Assembly (NCBI GenBank): GCA_026391945.1
Contig: JAPLDA010000022.1
Coordinates: 1-64,000, forward strand
Direction of reading: 5' to 3'
DNA length: 64,000 bases
From: Bacteroidota bacterium
Lineage (GTDB): Bacteria; Bacteroidota; Bacteroidia; AKYH767-A; 2013-40CM-41-45
Notes under the pieces: model-generated
The model's input: the letters and a program-made list of their open reading frames with translations, nothing else
Told to the model about the DNA's origin: nothing
The model's database searches: none
Translations under genes and position numbers: made by a program
Shown: one piece after another, positions 43,006 to 51,155 of the stretch
How positions within the stretch are numbered: the first letter of the stretch is position 1
How the letters are laid out: each line of letters begins with the position of its first letter

Positions 43006-43074
43006 TTCTTCAACTCAACAGTTTCATCAGCGAATCGGCTACCCGGTTCGCTTTCTTTATTTCTACCCATTCTT

Positions 43075-43143
43075 TTATACTGTATCGGCATAATGCCACC
43101 GCCAAGGCGGATTGGATTATTTTATAATGAGTAATGGTATTAG
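43075..43143 (+). repeat. Interspersed repeat A, copy without hairpin core
   Basis: About 69 bp: TTATACTGTATCGGCATAATGCC, ACCGCCAAGGCGG and GGATTATTTTATAATGAGTAATGGTATTA. It keeps both ends and the GC-rich shoulder of the family but lacks roughly 55 bp of hairpin, so it is either a precise deletion or the empty form. Confidence 0.75.
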
Positions 43144-43215
43144 AACCCATCTTAAAATCAGATGGTAGGGATTTTCCGGGTAATGCAATTCTGAAAAAAC
43201 TGCAACTAAAGAAAA

Positions 43216-44706
43216 TTACTCCTTGATTATTTTCGCAGCCAGGAATTTTTTCTTCTCAGTTTGCACATGCACGAAATACAGTCCGGGTGAAAAAGTTTTC
43301 AGATCAATGTCTGTAATTGTTTTGAGTAGGGCCGTTGTTTTGAACACCATTTTCCCAAGCACATCTTCTACTCGAACATTAATGACCTGATCATTCGTAT
43401 CTTTCAGTTTTAAGAAAAATTTACCTGAAGTTGGATTCGGAAAAACCTCCAATCCGTTTTGCTCAGTATTCAGTTCATTGATTCCTATACGAAGCGAATC
43501 GCAGATACTGCCGGTTTCGGCGCCTAAACCATAGTAAGGCATGTTCGGCAAACAAGCTGCTGCATAATGACCGCCAAGATAAAATGCCTGTCGTGTATAT
43601 TGGCAAGCAAGCCCAACAGAATCTGGGTATTCAATTACATCAAGGTACTGAGTTGTGATGTTGTTGGAATTTGGTGTTTGATAATTGCCAACAATCGGTA
43701 TGTAAATTTTGCCATCAGGACCAAGGTTGTGCCAGTTATAGGTATTCCATTGCGTTAAGCCTGTGTCTGGATAGGAATTCAGTAAAACTTTGGATGTGGT
43801 TATGTTAGGAGCGTTCAAGTCAAATTGATAAAATTCTTTTACTAAATTCCAAGGTGAAATGTAAATTAAATTTCCGTCAGGTGAAAATGACGCACTAAAA
43901 TATTGATACGGCAGTGAACTAAGATGTTCACCAATATCACGATAGTTACTTAATAATCCCGTGCATCTGTCAAAATTAAAAACATCAATGTGCCCATAAA
44001 TTCCAACAGCGAGCATTTTTGTTCCATCATTTGAAAAAATCAGTTTCCCATAATAAATGTCACTTGCATGGGATCCAATATTCTGCATCCCTTGATAAAA
44101 CACTCCGTTTGGAGTCAATAGAAAATAAATGTAATACCCGCTACTGTAATTATATGAAAAAATCCACCAATCCCTTCCGTTGGCGTGTTTAACTGCGGTT
44201 AATTTGAAACCACAAATTGTTCCATAGTAAATCAAGCTATCTCTTAAAACAACATCGCCAAACCCACTATTGAGGTTTTTATTTATTCTGGAAAGATACA
44301 AACCATAAAAATTGGAATTCGATGGATCAACACATGTATACAAAAGGCAAATCAAAGAATCTATACCAGGATGGGGCAAGAGAAGCGATGTGAAATTTGG
44401 ATGTCCTTTTAGATTACTACCATTAGGCATTGCATTATTATTTCTGTCAAAAATGTACAATGAATGAGGTGTAAAATCTAACGCAGAGGCGTAACAAAAT
44501 AAATTTCCACTACTATCAGCTATGGTACATTGATTCACATTTGCATGTACACCAATTGAAGAAGTAAATATTACAGGATTACCGGTATTGTTAAAATCAA
44601 TACCTAAACTGTCGGGGAAACACCAAACGTTACCTTCTTTTTGCCCCATTACAACCGACTTCCAGAAGCATAGGACAAAAAGAAAGGCACCGAACTTTTT
44701 TACCAT
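43216..44706 (-). CDS. T9SS cargo with beta-propeller-like core
   Basis: A 496-residue secreted protein. Signal MVKKFGAFLFVLCFWKSVVMGQ; a core of ~380 residues with repeated beta motifs (LYIFDRNNNAMPNGSNL, KLIFSNDGTKMLAVG, YFSASFSPDGNLIYISPW, HNLGPDGKIYIPI) similar to PD40/WD40-type propellers; and a T9SS type A tail (VFPNPTSGKFFLKL...PGLYFVHVQTEKKKFLAAKIIKE). The 'SPDG/GPDG' loops are the best guide to the fold. No enzyme site is seen. The base composition is more A/T-rich than average. It starts directly after a relic sorting domain. Confidence 0.8.
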   Translation of the reverse strand: MVKKFGAFLFVLCFWKSVVMGQKEGNVWCFPDSLGIDFNNTGNPVIFTSSIGVHANVNQCTIADSSGNLFCYASALDFTPHSLYIFDRNNNAMPNGSNLKGHPNFTSLLLPHPGIDSLICLLYTCVDPSNSNFYGLYLSRINKNLNSGFGDVVLRDSLIYYGTICGFKLTAVKHANGRDWWIFSYNYSSGYYIYFLLTPNGVFYQGMQNIGSHASDIYYGKLIFSNDGTKMLAVGIYGHIDVFNFDRCTGLLSNYRDIGEHLSSLPYQYFSASFSPDGNLIYISPWNLVKEFYQFDLNAPNITTSKVLLNSYPDTGLTQWNTYNWHNLGPDGKIYIPIVGNYQTPNSNNITTQYLDVIEYPDSVGLACQYTRQAFYLGGHYAAACLPNMPYYGLGAETGSICDSLRIGINELNTEQNGLEVFPNPTSGKFFLKLKDTNDQVINVRVEDVLGKMVFKTTALLKTITDIDLKTFSPGLYFVHVQTEKKKFLAAKIIKE

Positions 44707-44874
44707 TTACTTTTCTATAACGACTTTAGTACTCAAGATAATTTGATTATTTACCGTAAACCTACAAAAATAAATGCCACAATTTGCACTGCTCATGTCG
44801 ATTTCCTGAGAGTTCGAATCAATTTGCAACTCAAAAGATTTCAGTTGTTGTCCTTTAACTTGTGGCGAGGTTAT
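44707..44874 (-). pseudogene. Relic of a T9SS C-terminal domain after the osmC stop
   Basis: Directly after the osmC stop and in the same frame, 55 codons continue to a TAA at 44707-44709 that abuts the ATG of the 43216-44706 gene. The peptide includes GQQLKSFELQID, a SSANCGIYFCRF segment and ends LSTKVVIEK, which is the second half of a type A sorting domain. It has no start, no PNP motif and no cargo part, so it is a gene remnant unless the osmC stop is read through. Confidence 0.65.
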
Positions 44875-45279
44875 TTAATAATTAAATTTTATCTCCTGTT
44901 TCATTTCCGGATGTAAACTCAGTGCCACAGGACATGTTCTTGCTGCATGGTCGAGGATGGCTTTTTCCTTCTCTGTGAATTTGACCGGAGGCATATCGAA
45001 TTCCACCTGTATTTCACTCACTCTTCTTGGATCAGATGCCATCACTTTTGTAATTCGAATGATGGTTCCATCCATGTTGATCCCGTGGGTTCGTGCTGCG
45101 ATTCCCATGATGGTAAGCATGCAACTGCCGAGGGAAGCGGCCAGCAGGTCGGTGGGTGAAAACGATTCTCCTTTTCCCTGGTTGTCAGGCGGTGCGTCAG
45201 TCATAATCGTAACTCCTGATTTTACATGCGTGGCGATGGTTCTGAGATCACCGGTATAAATGGTATTGATGGTTTCCAT
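44875..45279 (-). CDS. OsmC family peroxiredoxin-like protein
   Basis: A 134-residue OsmC/Ohr-superfamily protein, likely reducing organic hydroperoxides. Conserved parts are FSPTDLLAASLGSCMLTIMG with the first active-site Cys, an alpha helix carrying it, and DHAARTCPVALSLHPE with the second Cys near the C-terminus. The N-terminal strand part is short. It starts at ATG 45279 and is divergent from the 45335 gene. The reading frame continues past its stop into a sorting-domain relic. Confidence 0.9.
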   Translation of the reverse strand: METINTIYTGDLRTIATHVKSGVTIMTDAPPDNQGKGESFSPTDLLAASLGSCMLTIMGIAARTHGINMDGTIIRITKVMASDPRRVSEIQVEFDMPPVKFTEKEKAILDHAARTCPVALSLHPEMKQEIKFNY

Positions 45280-45323
45280 GAGAACAAAGGTACGAACGGT
45301 TGATGATCTTCAGATTTTAATTG

Positions 45324-45331
45324 TAGTTTTG
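45324..45331 (+). promoter_or_regulatory. -7 element for the 45335 gene
   Basis: TAGTTTTG (45324-45331) matches TAnnTTTG; TTG at 45300-45302 lies 21 bases upstream. The ATG at 45335/45341 is within 10 bases, so the transcript would be nearly leaderless. Confidence 0.4.
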
Positions 45332-45334
45332 CGG

Positions 45335-46117
45335 ATGATTATGCGGGTATATTTTCTGTTCATGGCCTGTGTGGCGGCATCCTGTGTTGTGAATGCCCAG
45401 GATACCCTGAAAGCTGCACCAGTAGTTCCTTTGGAGAGCAACGAAGAAGTCAATATTTTGTACAGGCATGAAGCATGCGGCGGACTCACTTTTCATTCGA
45501 ACGGATGGGGTGTTACATTCAAATCAGGGAAGCATGTCACCGGTTTCATTAAACGCATTCTCGATTTCGAATTCATCTCGATGAGCCATCCGAAAGAATA
45601 CCGGATTACCAATCCATACGAAGGTTCCAATTCATTTATCTATGGTAAAATGAACAGCGTGTTCCTGCTGCGTGCCGGGTGGGGTTACCAGCATATGTTA
45701 TTCGGAAAAGGGGAACGTAGTGGAGTTGAAATCAGGTATAATTATTATGCAGGCTTGGATCTTGGACTTGCCAAACCTGTTTTCCTCGATATCCTTGAAA
45801 ATGATCCCCACAATGATTCGCTGCGGATCGTGGTGACCAAACAATATGACCCGGCCGATCCCGGCCAGACGGTGGATAACATTTATGGAAGTTCTTCTTT
45901 CTTTACGGGCTTCGACAAGATGAAAATTTACCCTGGTGTGTATGGAAAATTTGCCGTCAGTTTTGAATATGCCGGCTGGCAAAAAAGAATTGCAGCGATT
46001 GAAACCGGTGTGATGGCTGATTTTTTCCCAGATGCCATTCCCATGATGGCTTTCAACAAAGCAGAAAATTTTTATTTTAATTTTTACATTTCAATTTTAT
46101 GGGGCGGCAAATGGTAA
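45335..46117 (+). CDS. Exported protein with beta-barrel-like features
   Basis: About 260 residues from ATG 45335 (or 45341, MRVYFLFMACVAASCVVNAQ as signal). The mature protein shows alternating strands with aromatic ends (GGLTFHSNGWGVTFKSG, VFLLRAGWGYQHMLFG, VEIRYNYYAGLDLGLAKP, FYFNFYISILWGGKW at the C-terminus with terminal aromatic Trp), typical for an outer-membrane barrel of 8-10 strands. It is not a recognised family. An ATG upstream at 45260 would place the signal 27 residues in, so it is rejected. Confidence 0.65.
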   Translation: MIMRVYFLFMACVAASCVVNAQDTLKAAPVVPLESNEEVNILYRHEACGGLTFHSNGWGVTFKSGKHVTGFIKRILDFEFISMSHPKEYRITNPYEGSNSFIYGKMNSVFLLRAGWGYQHMLFGKGERSGVEIRYNYYAGLDLGLAKPVFLDILENDPHNDSLRIVVTKQYDPADPGQTVDNIYGSSSFFTGFDKMKIYPGVYGKFAVSFEYAGWQKRIAAIETGVMADFFPDAIPMMAFNKAENFYFNFYISILWGGKW

Positions 46118-46188
46118 ACGGATCTTTTCAATTTTTTCTGCTGATCGGAATTTGAATGTTTGATCAGCCGCAAATCAATTTTCATCCA

Positions 46189-47049
46189 ATGGAAATAAAC
46201 GAAATATCAAAGAGCAGGAAACCGGATTGGTTGCGGGTGAAACTTCCCTCAGGGGACAGTTATTCGAAAGTCAGGGAGATTGTAACGGAGCATAAGCTTC
46301 ACACGATTTGCCAAAGTGGTAATTGTCCGAATATGGGAGAATGCTGGGGAGCAGGCACTGCCACGTTTATGATCCTTGGCAATACCTGTACACGCTCCTG
46401 CGGTTTCTGCAATGTCGCAACCGGGAAACCGGAACCAGTCGATCCTTTTGAGCCGTTGCGCATTGCTAAATCAGTTCAGCTGATGAAAGTAAAACATTGT
46501 GTGATCACCTGTGTCGATCGCGATGACCTGGAAGATGGCGGTGCTGAGATATGGGTTCAGACGATCCGAAAAATCCGTGAGCTAAGCCCTGGTACCACGA
46601 TGGAAACACTCATCGGTGATTTCCAGGGGAACTGGGAAAACCTGTACAAGGTAATGGATGAAACTCCGGAAGTGCTTTCTCACAACCTGGAAACCGTGAG
46701 AAGGCTTACGAAGGAAGTTCGTGTGCAGGCAAAATACGACCGCAGTCTTGAACTGCTGAAGAAAGCGAACGAACATGGTTTAAGAGTCAAGTCAGGCATC
46801 ATGCTCGGCTTAGGAGAAAGCTATGAAGAAATTATTGAGTCGATGCATGACCTTGCAGAAGCCGGTGTTCATATACTGACTCTTGGCCAATACCTTCAAC
46901 CTACAAAAGAACATTTACCTGTTCGTGAATATGTGACTCCGGAGACGTTTGCCGGGTATAAAGAAATCGGGATGCAGATGGGTTTCCGGTATGTTGAAAG
47001 CGGGCCGCTGGTCAGGTCAAGTTATCATGCAGAACGGCATCTCATTTAA
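46189..47049 (+). CDS. lipA: Lipoyl synthase
   Basis: A 286-residue radical-SAM enzyme inserting two sulfurs into octanoyl groups. It has the auxiliary cluster CxxxxCxxxxxC ([12 protein letters not shown]) and the radical-SAM CTRSCGFC motif (CxxxCxxC), and the conserved C-terminal RSSYHAE. ATG 46189 ([14 protein letters not shown]) is preferred; ATG 46156 would add 11 residues lacking family similarity. The enzyme is usually partnered with LipB, which is not next to it here. Confidence 0.96.
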   Translation: MEINEISKSRKPDWLRVKLPSGDSYSKVREIVTEHKLHTICQSGNCPNMGECWGAGTATFMILGNTCTRSCGFCNVATGKPEPVDPFEPLRIAKSVQLMKVKHCVITCVDRDDLEDGGAEIWVQTIRKIRELSPGTTMETLIGDFQGNWENLYKVMDETPEVLSHNLETVRRLTKEVRVQAKYDRSLELLKKANEHGLRVKSGIMLGLGESYEEIIESMHDLAEAGVHILTLGQYLQPTKEHLPVREYVTPETFAGYKEIGMQMGFRYVESGPLVRSSYHAERHLI

Positions 47050-47171
47050 GGTTTGGTTGATGACCGGGTTTTAATTTTGAAGTCATCGGATTCTACATCA
47101 TTGCTTCATCCGCATTCTCATTTCAAAGTAGATCTTTGCACAACATTCAATAATAATCATTCCATACACCA

Positions 47172-47444
47172 ATGAACCATTTTCTTTTTATGAACGTCGG
47201 CGGATCTGAGTTGATCCTGATTGTTCTTGTCGTGCTGCTTTTTTTCGGAGCCAAAGGTGTTCCTGAAATTGCAAAGAGCCTTGGTAAAGCGAGCCGTGAA
47301 TTCAAAGATGCGATGAGCGGACTGGAACGGGAAATCCGCGATGTTTCCAATCCCGATGTTCCCGCTGCAAAAAAAGAAGAGCCCCTAAAGACAGAGGAGC
47401 CGGTTCACAAACCCGGCGACGGAGTTCAGAAACACGATGTGTGA
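47172..47444 (+). CDS. tatA: Twin-arginine translocase subunit TatA
   Basis: A 90-residue TatA/TatB-family protein. It has the single N-terminal membrane helix (ELILIVLVVLLFFGAKGVPEIAKSLGKASREFK, with the FGAK-type hinge) followed by an amphipathic helix and a charged, disordered C-terminus rich in Glu, Pro and Lys. The start may also be ATG 47190 (MNVGGSEL). No TatC is in the window. It could serve the twin-arginine-like proteins at 2340 and 58672. Confidence 0.9.
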   Translation: MNHFLFMNVGGSELILIVLVVLLFFGAKGVPEIAKSLGKASREFKDAMSGLEREIRDVSNPDVPAAKKEEPLKTEEPVHKPGDGVQKHDV

Positions 47445-47496
47445 ACACATGAAATTGATTTTCTGATTTTGGTTTGAGTTTCACCTTCCGCTTACC

Positions 47497-47527
47497 ATTG
47501 CCCTTCCATTTTTTAAGTGTACCTTTG
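47497..47527 (+). promoter_or_regulatory. Promoter of the DEAD-box helicase gene
   Basis: ATTG at 47497-47500, 19 bases, then TACCTTTG at 47520-47527; a good match. ATG 47550 is 22 bases downstream. Confidence 0.7.
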
Positions 47528-47549
47528 CCCTTCATTTTAAAATTACTAC

Positions 47550-49289
47550 ATGCGTTCATTCAACGAATTAGGGGTTGGCGAGAAGGCTTTGAAAGCAATC
47601 GCAGAACTTGGATTCGAGCAGCCGACACCTATTCAGGAACAAGCTATTCCCGTTTTACTTACTGATGAAAAAGATTTTGTTGGCCTGGCTCAGACCGGAA
47701 CCGGCAAAACAGCTGCCTTCGGACTGCCTCTCATAGAATTAGTCGATTTTCACAAGCCGATTACCCAGGCTTTGGTGCTTGCTCCCACGCGGGAACTCTG
47801 TGTTCAGATTTCGAAAGATATGATGAACTACAGTAAATATCATCAGAGCGCCAACATCGTGGCCGTATATGGCGGAGCAAGTATCGATACTCAAATCCGG
47901 CAGATCAGGAAAGGAGCACAGATTATTGCCGCAACCCCCGGCAGGTTGATTGATCTTATTCACAGGAAAGCCATCAGGCTGGAGACCATTCGTTACGTCG
48001 TGCTCGATGAAGCAGATGAAATGCTGAACATGGGTTTCCAGGAGGACATAGATGAAATACTCAGTCATACTCCGAAAGATAAAAAAGTGTGGCTGTTCTC
48101 GGCTACCATGCCTGCCGAAGTACGGAGCATTGCCAGTAATTACATGACGAATCCTTTTGAGCTTACCGTTGGAAGGAAAAATGAAGGTGCTGAGAATATC
48201 GAACATCATTATTATGTGGTGCATGAACGCGACCGGTATGCTTCACTCAAAAGAATACTGGACGCTGAGCCGGAAATTTTCGGAATCATTTTCTGCAGAA
48301 CCAAAATTGATACGCAACGGATTGCGGAGAACCTGATCAAAGACGGATACAATGCGGATTCACTGCATGGCGACCTCAGTCAGCAGCAGCGCGATAAAGT
48401 GATGGCCCGTTACAGGAGCCGCACGCTCCAGATGCTGGTTGCTACCGATGTGGCAGCGAGGGGGATCGATGTGAATGATGTTACCCACGTGATTCATTAC
48501 AACCTGCCGGATGAAGCGGAGAATTATTTACACCGGAGCGGCCGTACAGCCCGCGCGGGCAAATCAGGAGTTTCTGTCGCACTGGTGAATGTAAGAGAAC
48601 TGGATAAGATCCGCCAGGTTGAAAAGAGAGTCAATAAGAAGTTTCACCTGTCGAAAATTCCGACTGCTGTGGATGTCTGCGAACAGCAGCTGATGAAGCT
48701 GATGAAAAAAATACACGATGTGGAGGTGAACGAAAAAGGCATTGCAAAATATCTTCCTTCTATTTTTGAGGAACTGCACGACATCAGCAAAGAAGATCTC
48801 ATTCAAAGAGTCGTTAGCATTGAGTTCAACCGGTTCCTCGATTATTACCGTAACGCTCCCGACCTGAATGTGGACATTGCTCACCAGGGCAGATCAAGAA
48901 GTTCACAAAACGGGGAAAGCTACCGATCGTCGGCTCCGAGAATGTTCATCAACCTCGGATCGGTTGATGGATTTGACCGCGGAAACATGTTGGATTACGT
49001 GATGGAAATGACTGGGGCGACTAAGAACCAGGTTGGAAAAATTGACATCAAGGGTGTTTATTCATTTATTGAAATGGAAGAGCAGGCCCTTCCTAAAGCA
49101 ATGGAATCTTTCAGGGGAGAAGTCTTCAACGGAAGAAAAGTGCGCGTGGAAATTTCCGGCGATGGAGAACGCAAAAGTTTCGACGGGAAAAAATCAAAAG
49201 AGAAAAGAGGCTGGGGCGAAAAATCTTACAAGAGAAATGAAAGTTTTTCCGGCGACAAAAAAAGAAAACGCAAGTACGCAGGAAGGTAA
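47550..49289 (+). CDS. DEAD-box ATP-dependent RNA helicase
   Basis: A 579-residue DEAD-box helicase of the DeaD/CsdA type. Motifs: Q motif GFEQPTPIQEQA (residue ~24), motif I AQTGTGKT, GG/PTRELC, DEAD in VLDEADEML, SAT, and the second RecA domain with HRSGRTARAG. A DbpA-type RNA-binding domain follows (MFINLGSVDGFDRGNMLDYVMEMTG, about residues 468-545), and the tail is Lys/Arg-rich (KKSKEKRGWGEKSYKRN). It probably acts in ribosome assembly or cold-shock RNA remodelling. It has its own consensus promoter. Confidence 0.95.
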   Translation: MRSFNELGVGEKALKAIAELGFEQPTPIQEQAIPVLLTDEKDFVGLAQTGTGKTAAFGLPLIELVDFHKPITQALVLAPTRELCVQISKDMMNYSKYHQSANIVAVYGGASIDTQIRQIRKGAQIIAATPGRLIDLIHRKAIRLETIRYVVLDEADEMLNMGFQEDIDEILSHTPKDKKVWLFSATMPAEVRSIASNYMTNPFELTVGRKNEGAENIEHHYYVVHERDRYASLKRILDAEPEIFGIIFCRTKIDTQRIAENLIKDGYNADSLHGDLSQQQRDKVMARYRSRTLQMLVATDVAARGIDVNDVTHVIHYNLPDEAENYLHRSGRTARAGKSGVSVALVNVRELDKIRQVEKRVNKKFHLSKIPTAVDVCEQQLMKLMKKIHDVEVNEKGIAKYLPSIFEELHDISKEDLIQRVVSIEFNRFLDYYRNAPDLNVDIAHQGRSRSSQNGESYRSSAPRMFINLGSVDGFDRGNMLDYVMEMTGATKNQVGKIDIKGVYSFIEMEEQALPKAMESFRGEVFNGRKVRVEISGDGERKSFDGKKSKEKRGWGEKSYKRNESFSGDKKRKRKYAGR

Positions 49290-49396
49290 TCCGGCACTGA
49301 AGTTTTCAACAAACATCAATGGAATAGTAACTGCGCATGCCGGTTTCGGTGACCAGTATCCGTTTACTTTTGTTCTTTATAGTTAATTGACTCGTA

Positions 49397-49702
49397 TTGA
49401 AACTCGATCCGTACGATAAAGATTATCAGGAGAAGGTTTTCTATCGAATCCTTAGAAGACTGGGATTAACCTTGCTGGTCTTGATAGCGTTATACATCTG
49501 CGGAATGATAAGTTTGAAGAACGATGAGTTAAGAAATCACCAGGCTGTCTTAGATGCCCAGGAATCCTGGAGGAAAGGATCTTATCTGTTAGAAAGTAAA
49601 CCCGATACCGGATATAAAAAGGTTTTCCCCGAGGATACAGTTTCTGATCCTTTGCAAGGACAGATTGAGGATGCAGTGGATGATGCCATCAATCGAAAAT
49701 AG
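49397..49702 (+). CDS. Small single-pass membrane protein (TTG start)
   Basis: A 101-residue protein starting with TTG 49397; no in-frame ATG exists before the stop at 49388 other than internal ones. An N-terminal positive region (KVFYRILRRLG) is followed by one membrane helix (LTLLVLIALYICGMISL) and a soluble, charged C-terminus with DKDYQEK-like N-terminus. Unknown function. The start codon assignment is uncertain. Confidence 0.45.
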   Translation: MKLDPYDKDYQEKVFYRILRRLGLTLLVLIALYICGMISLKNDELRNHQAVLDAQESWRKGSYLLESKPDTGYKKVFPEDTVSDPLQGQIEDAVDDAINRK

Positions 49703-49776
49703 AGATTTTAAAAATTTGAATTGCTTATTGTGTAACCAGGAATATACCAGTTAAATCGTCATAAATAATCATTGTT

Positions 49777-50838
49777 TTGAGCCACGTAAAATTCAATCAC
49801 CAGTCAGCATTTTACGCTGATCTGAAAAACAGGGTGAACCAGTATTTCACCGAACATAAAATCGATCAGCACGGAGATGCCAGGCTGCATGTCAAAGCCG
49901 GACTTTTGCTTTCGGTATTTGTGGCAGTATATGTCCTCCTTGTTTTTTTTACTCCGACAGCCTTGTGGAGTGTTTTGCTTTGTGTTTTACTCGGACTTGC
50001 CACTGCTGGTATCGGGTTTAACATCATGCACGACGGAAGCCACGGAAGTTTTTCCAATAGTAAAACCGTCAATCGTTTCGCCGCGTTAACATTGAATTTA
50101 TTGGGAGGCAGCGCATTTTTCTGGAACATCAAACACAACATGGTTCATCATACTTATACCAATATCGACGGGCATGATGATGACATCCAGAACGAACCGT
50201 TTCTCCGGATGTGTGCAACGCAGCGTAAACGGAAGATGCATAAATACCAGCACCTCTATTGGTTCCTGATTTATGGTTTCATGTACATCTCATGGGTTTT
50301 CCTTCTTGATTTTCAGAAGTATTTTTCCAGGCATGTCGGAGCGAAAGATCATATCCAGATTGATTTGAAAACACACATCGGTTTCTGGCTTACAAAGATT
50401 CTGTATGTGTTCACTTTTATTATCCTGCCGCTGATGTTCGTGAGCACCTTGCAATTGGTGATTGGCTACCTTGTTTTTTCTTTCACCACAGGAATTGTGA
50501 TCAGTGTTGTATTCCAACTGGCACATGCCGTGGAGCATGTTGAATTCATTGAAGATAAAAAGGAAGACATGGTGCTTGAAAATGACTGGGCAGTTCACCA
50601 GATGTTTACCACGGCAAATTTTGCAACGAAGAATAAAATAGTTGCTTTTTTTACCGGCGGATTGAACCACCAGATCGAGCATCATTTGTTTCCGAAAATA
50701 TCTCACATCTATTACCCTGAACTCAGCAAAATCGTCAGGAAGGTTTCTGCGGAATACGGAATCAACTATGTGGAACAGCCCACCGTGATTCAAGCCATCG
50801 CTTCTCATGTGAGGTTCCTCAAAAGGATGGGACGATAA
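49777..50838 (+). CDS. Fatty acid desaturase (front-end type)
   Basis: A 353-residue membrane-bound desaturase with the three His boxes: HDGSH (about residue 85), HNMVHH (about 120) and the third box HQIEHH (about 300; the QxxHH form typical of front-end desaturases). About four membrane segments surround them. No N-terminal cytochrome b5 domain is present, so an external electron donor is needed. Start is TTG 49777 (MSHVKFNHQ); no nearby ATG fits. It could add a double bond near the carboxyl end of acyl chains; position specificity cannot be read. A terminator follows. Confidence 0.9.
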   Translation: MSHVKFNHQSAFYADLKNRVNQYFTEHKIDQHGDARLHVKAGLLLSVFVAVYVLLVFFTPTALWSVLLCVLLGLATAGIGFNIMHDGSHGSFSNSKTVNRFAALTLNLLGGSAFFWNIKHNMVHHTYTNIDGHDDDIQNEPFLRMCATQRKRKMHKYQHLYWFLIYGFMYISWVFLLDFQKYFSRHVGAKDHIQIDLKTHIGFWLTKILYVFTFIILPLMFVSTLQLVIGYLVFSFTTGIVISVVFQLAHAVEHVEFIEDKKEDMVLENDWAVHQMFTTANFATKNKIVAFFTGGLNHQIEHHLFPKISHIYYPELSKIVRKVSAEYGINYVEQPTVIQAIASHVRFLKRMGR

Positions 50839-50874
50839 AACTTCGGTTTCCCAATAACAATCATTGATCAAAGG

Positions 50875-50907
50875 AAGTCCCCGTGAAAACGGGGACTTTT
50901 GTTTTTA
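50875..50907 (+). terminator. Terminator after the desaturase gene
   Basis: Stem AAGTCCCCGT / ACGGGGACTT with GAAA tetraloop, followed by TTGTTTTT. Confidence 0.85.
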
Positions 50908-50978
50908 TTAAGGAGACTATGATTTCAGAAGTCGCCGAAGGCGGCGCACTGAAATTATTAAGTCGAACTTGTCCCGAG
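50904..50978 (+). repeat. Interspersed repeat B, second copy
   Basis: Matches 17113-17187 with few differences; after the shared part it continues GACGTCGAGGG, a common genomic word. Outer arms GATTTCAG / CTGAAAT and inner CGCC-GAA-GGCG are perfect here. The 50839-51155 gap also holds a terminator (50875) and the glnN promoter. Confidence 0.7.
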
Positions 50979-51071
50979 CGACGTCGAGGGATTTGTCCTT
51001 CCGATGAAAATTGATTTTTTTCAAAATTGTATTGAAATTAACAGGGTGTTAGTAAAAAAAAGTAACATTTT

Positions 51072-51104
51072 TTTGGAATGACCCCCATAAATAATGTATG
51101 TTTG
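51072..51104 (+). promoter_or_regulatory. Probable promoter of the GSIII gene
   Basis: TTTG 51072-51075 and TATGTTTG 51097-51104, a perfect TAnnTTTG with a 21-base spacer. The ATG is at 51156, about 50 bases beyond. Confidence 0.5.
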
Positions 51105-51155
51105 TCAAAATAATTGTAAAAATATTAGGTATCACAAAAAAAATCAATAAATAAC

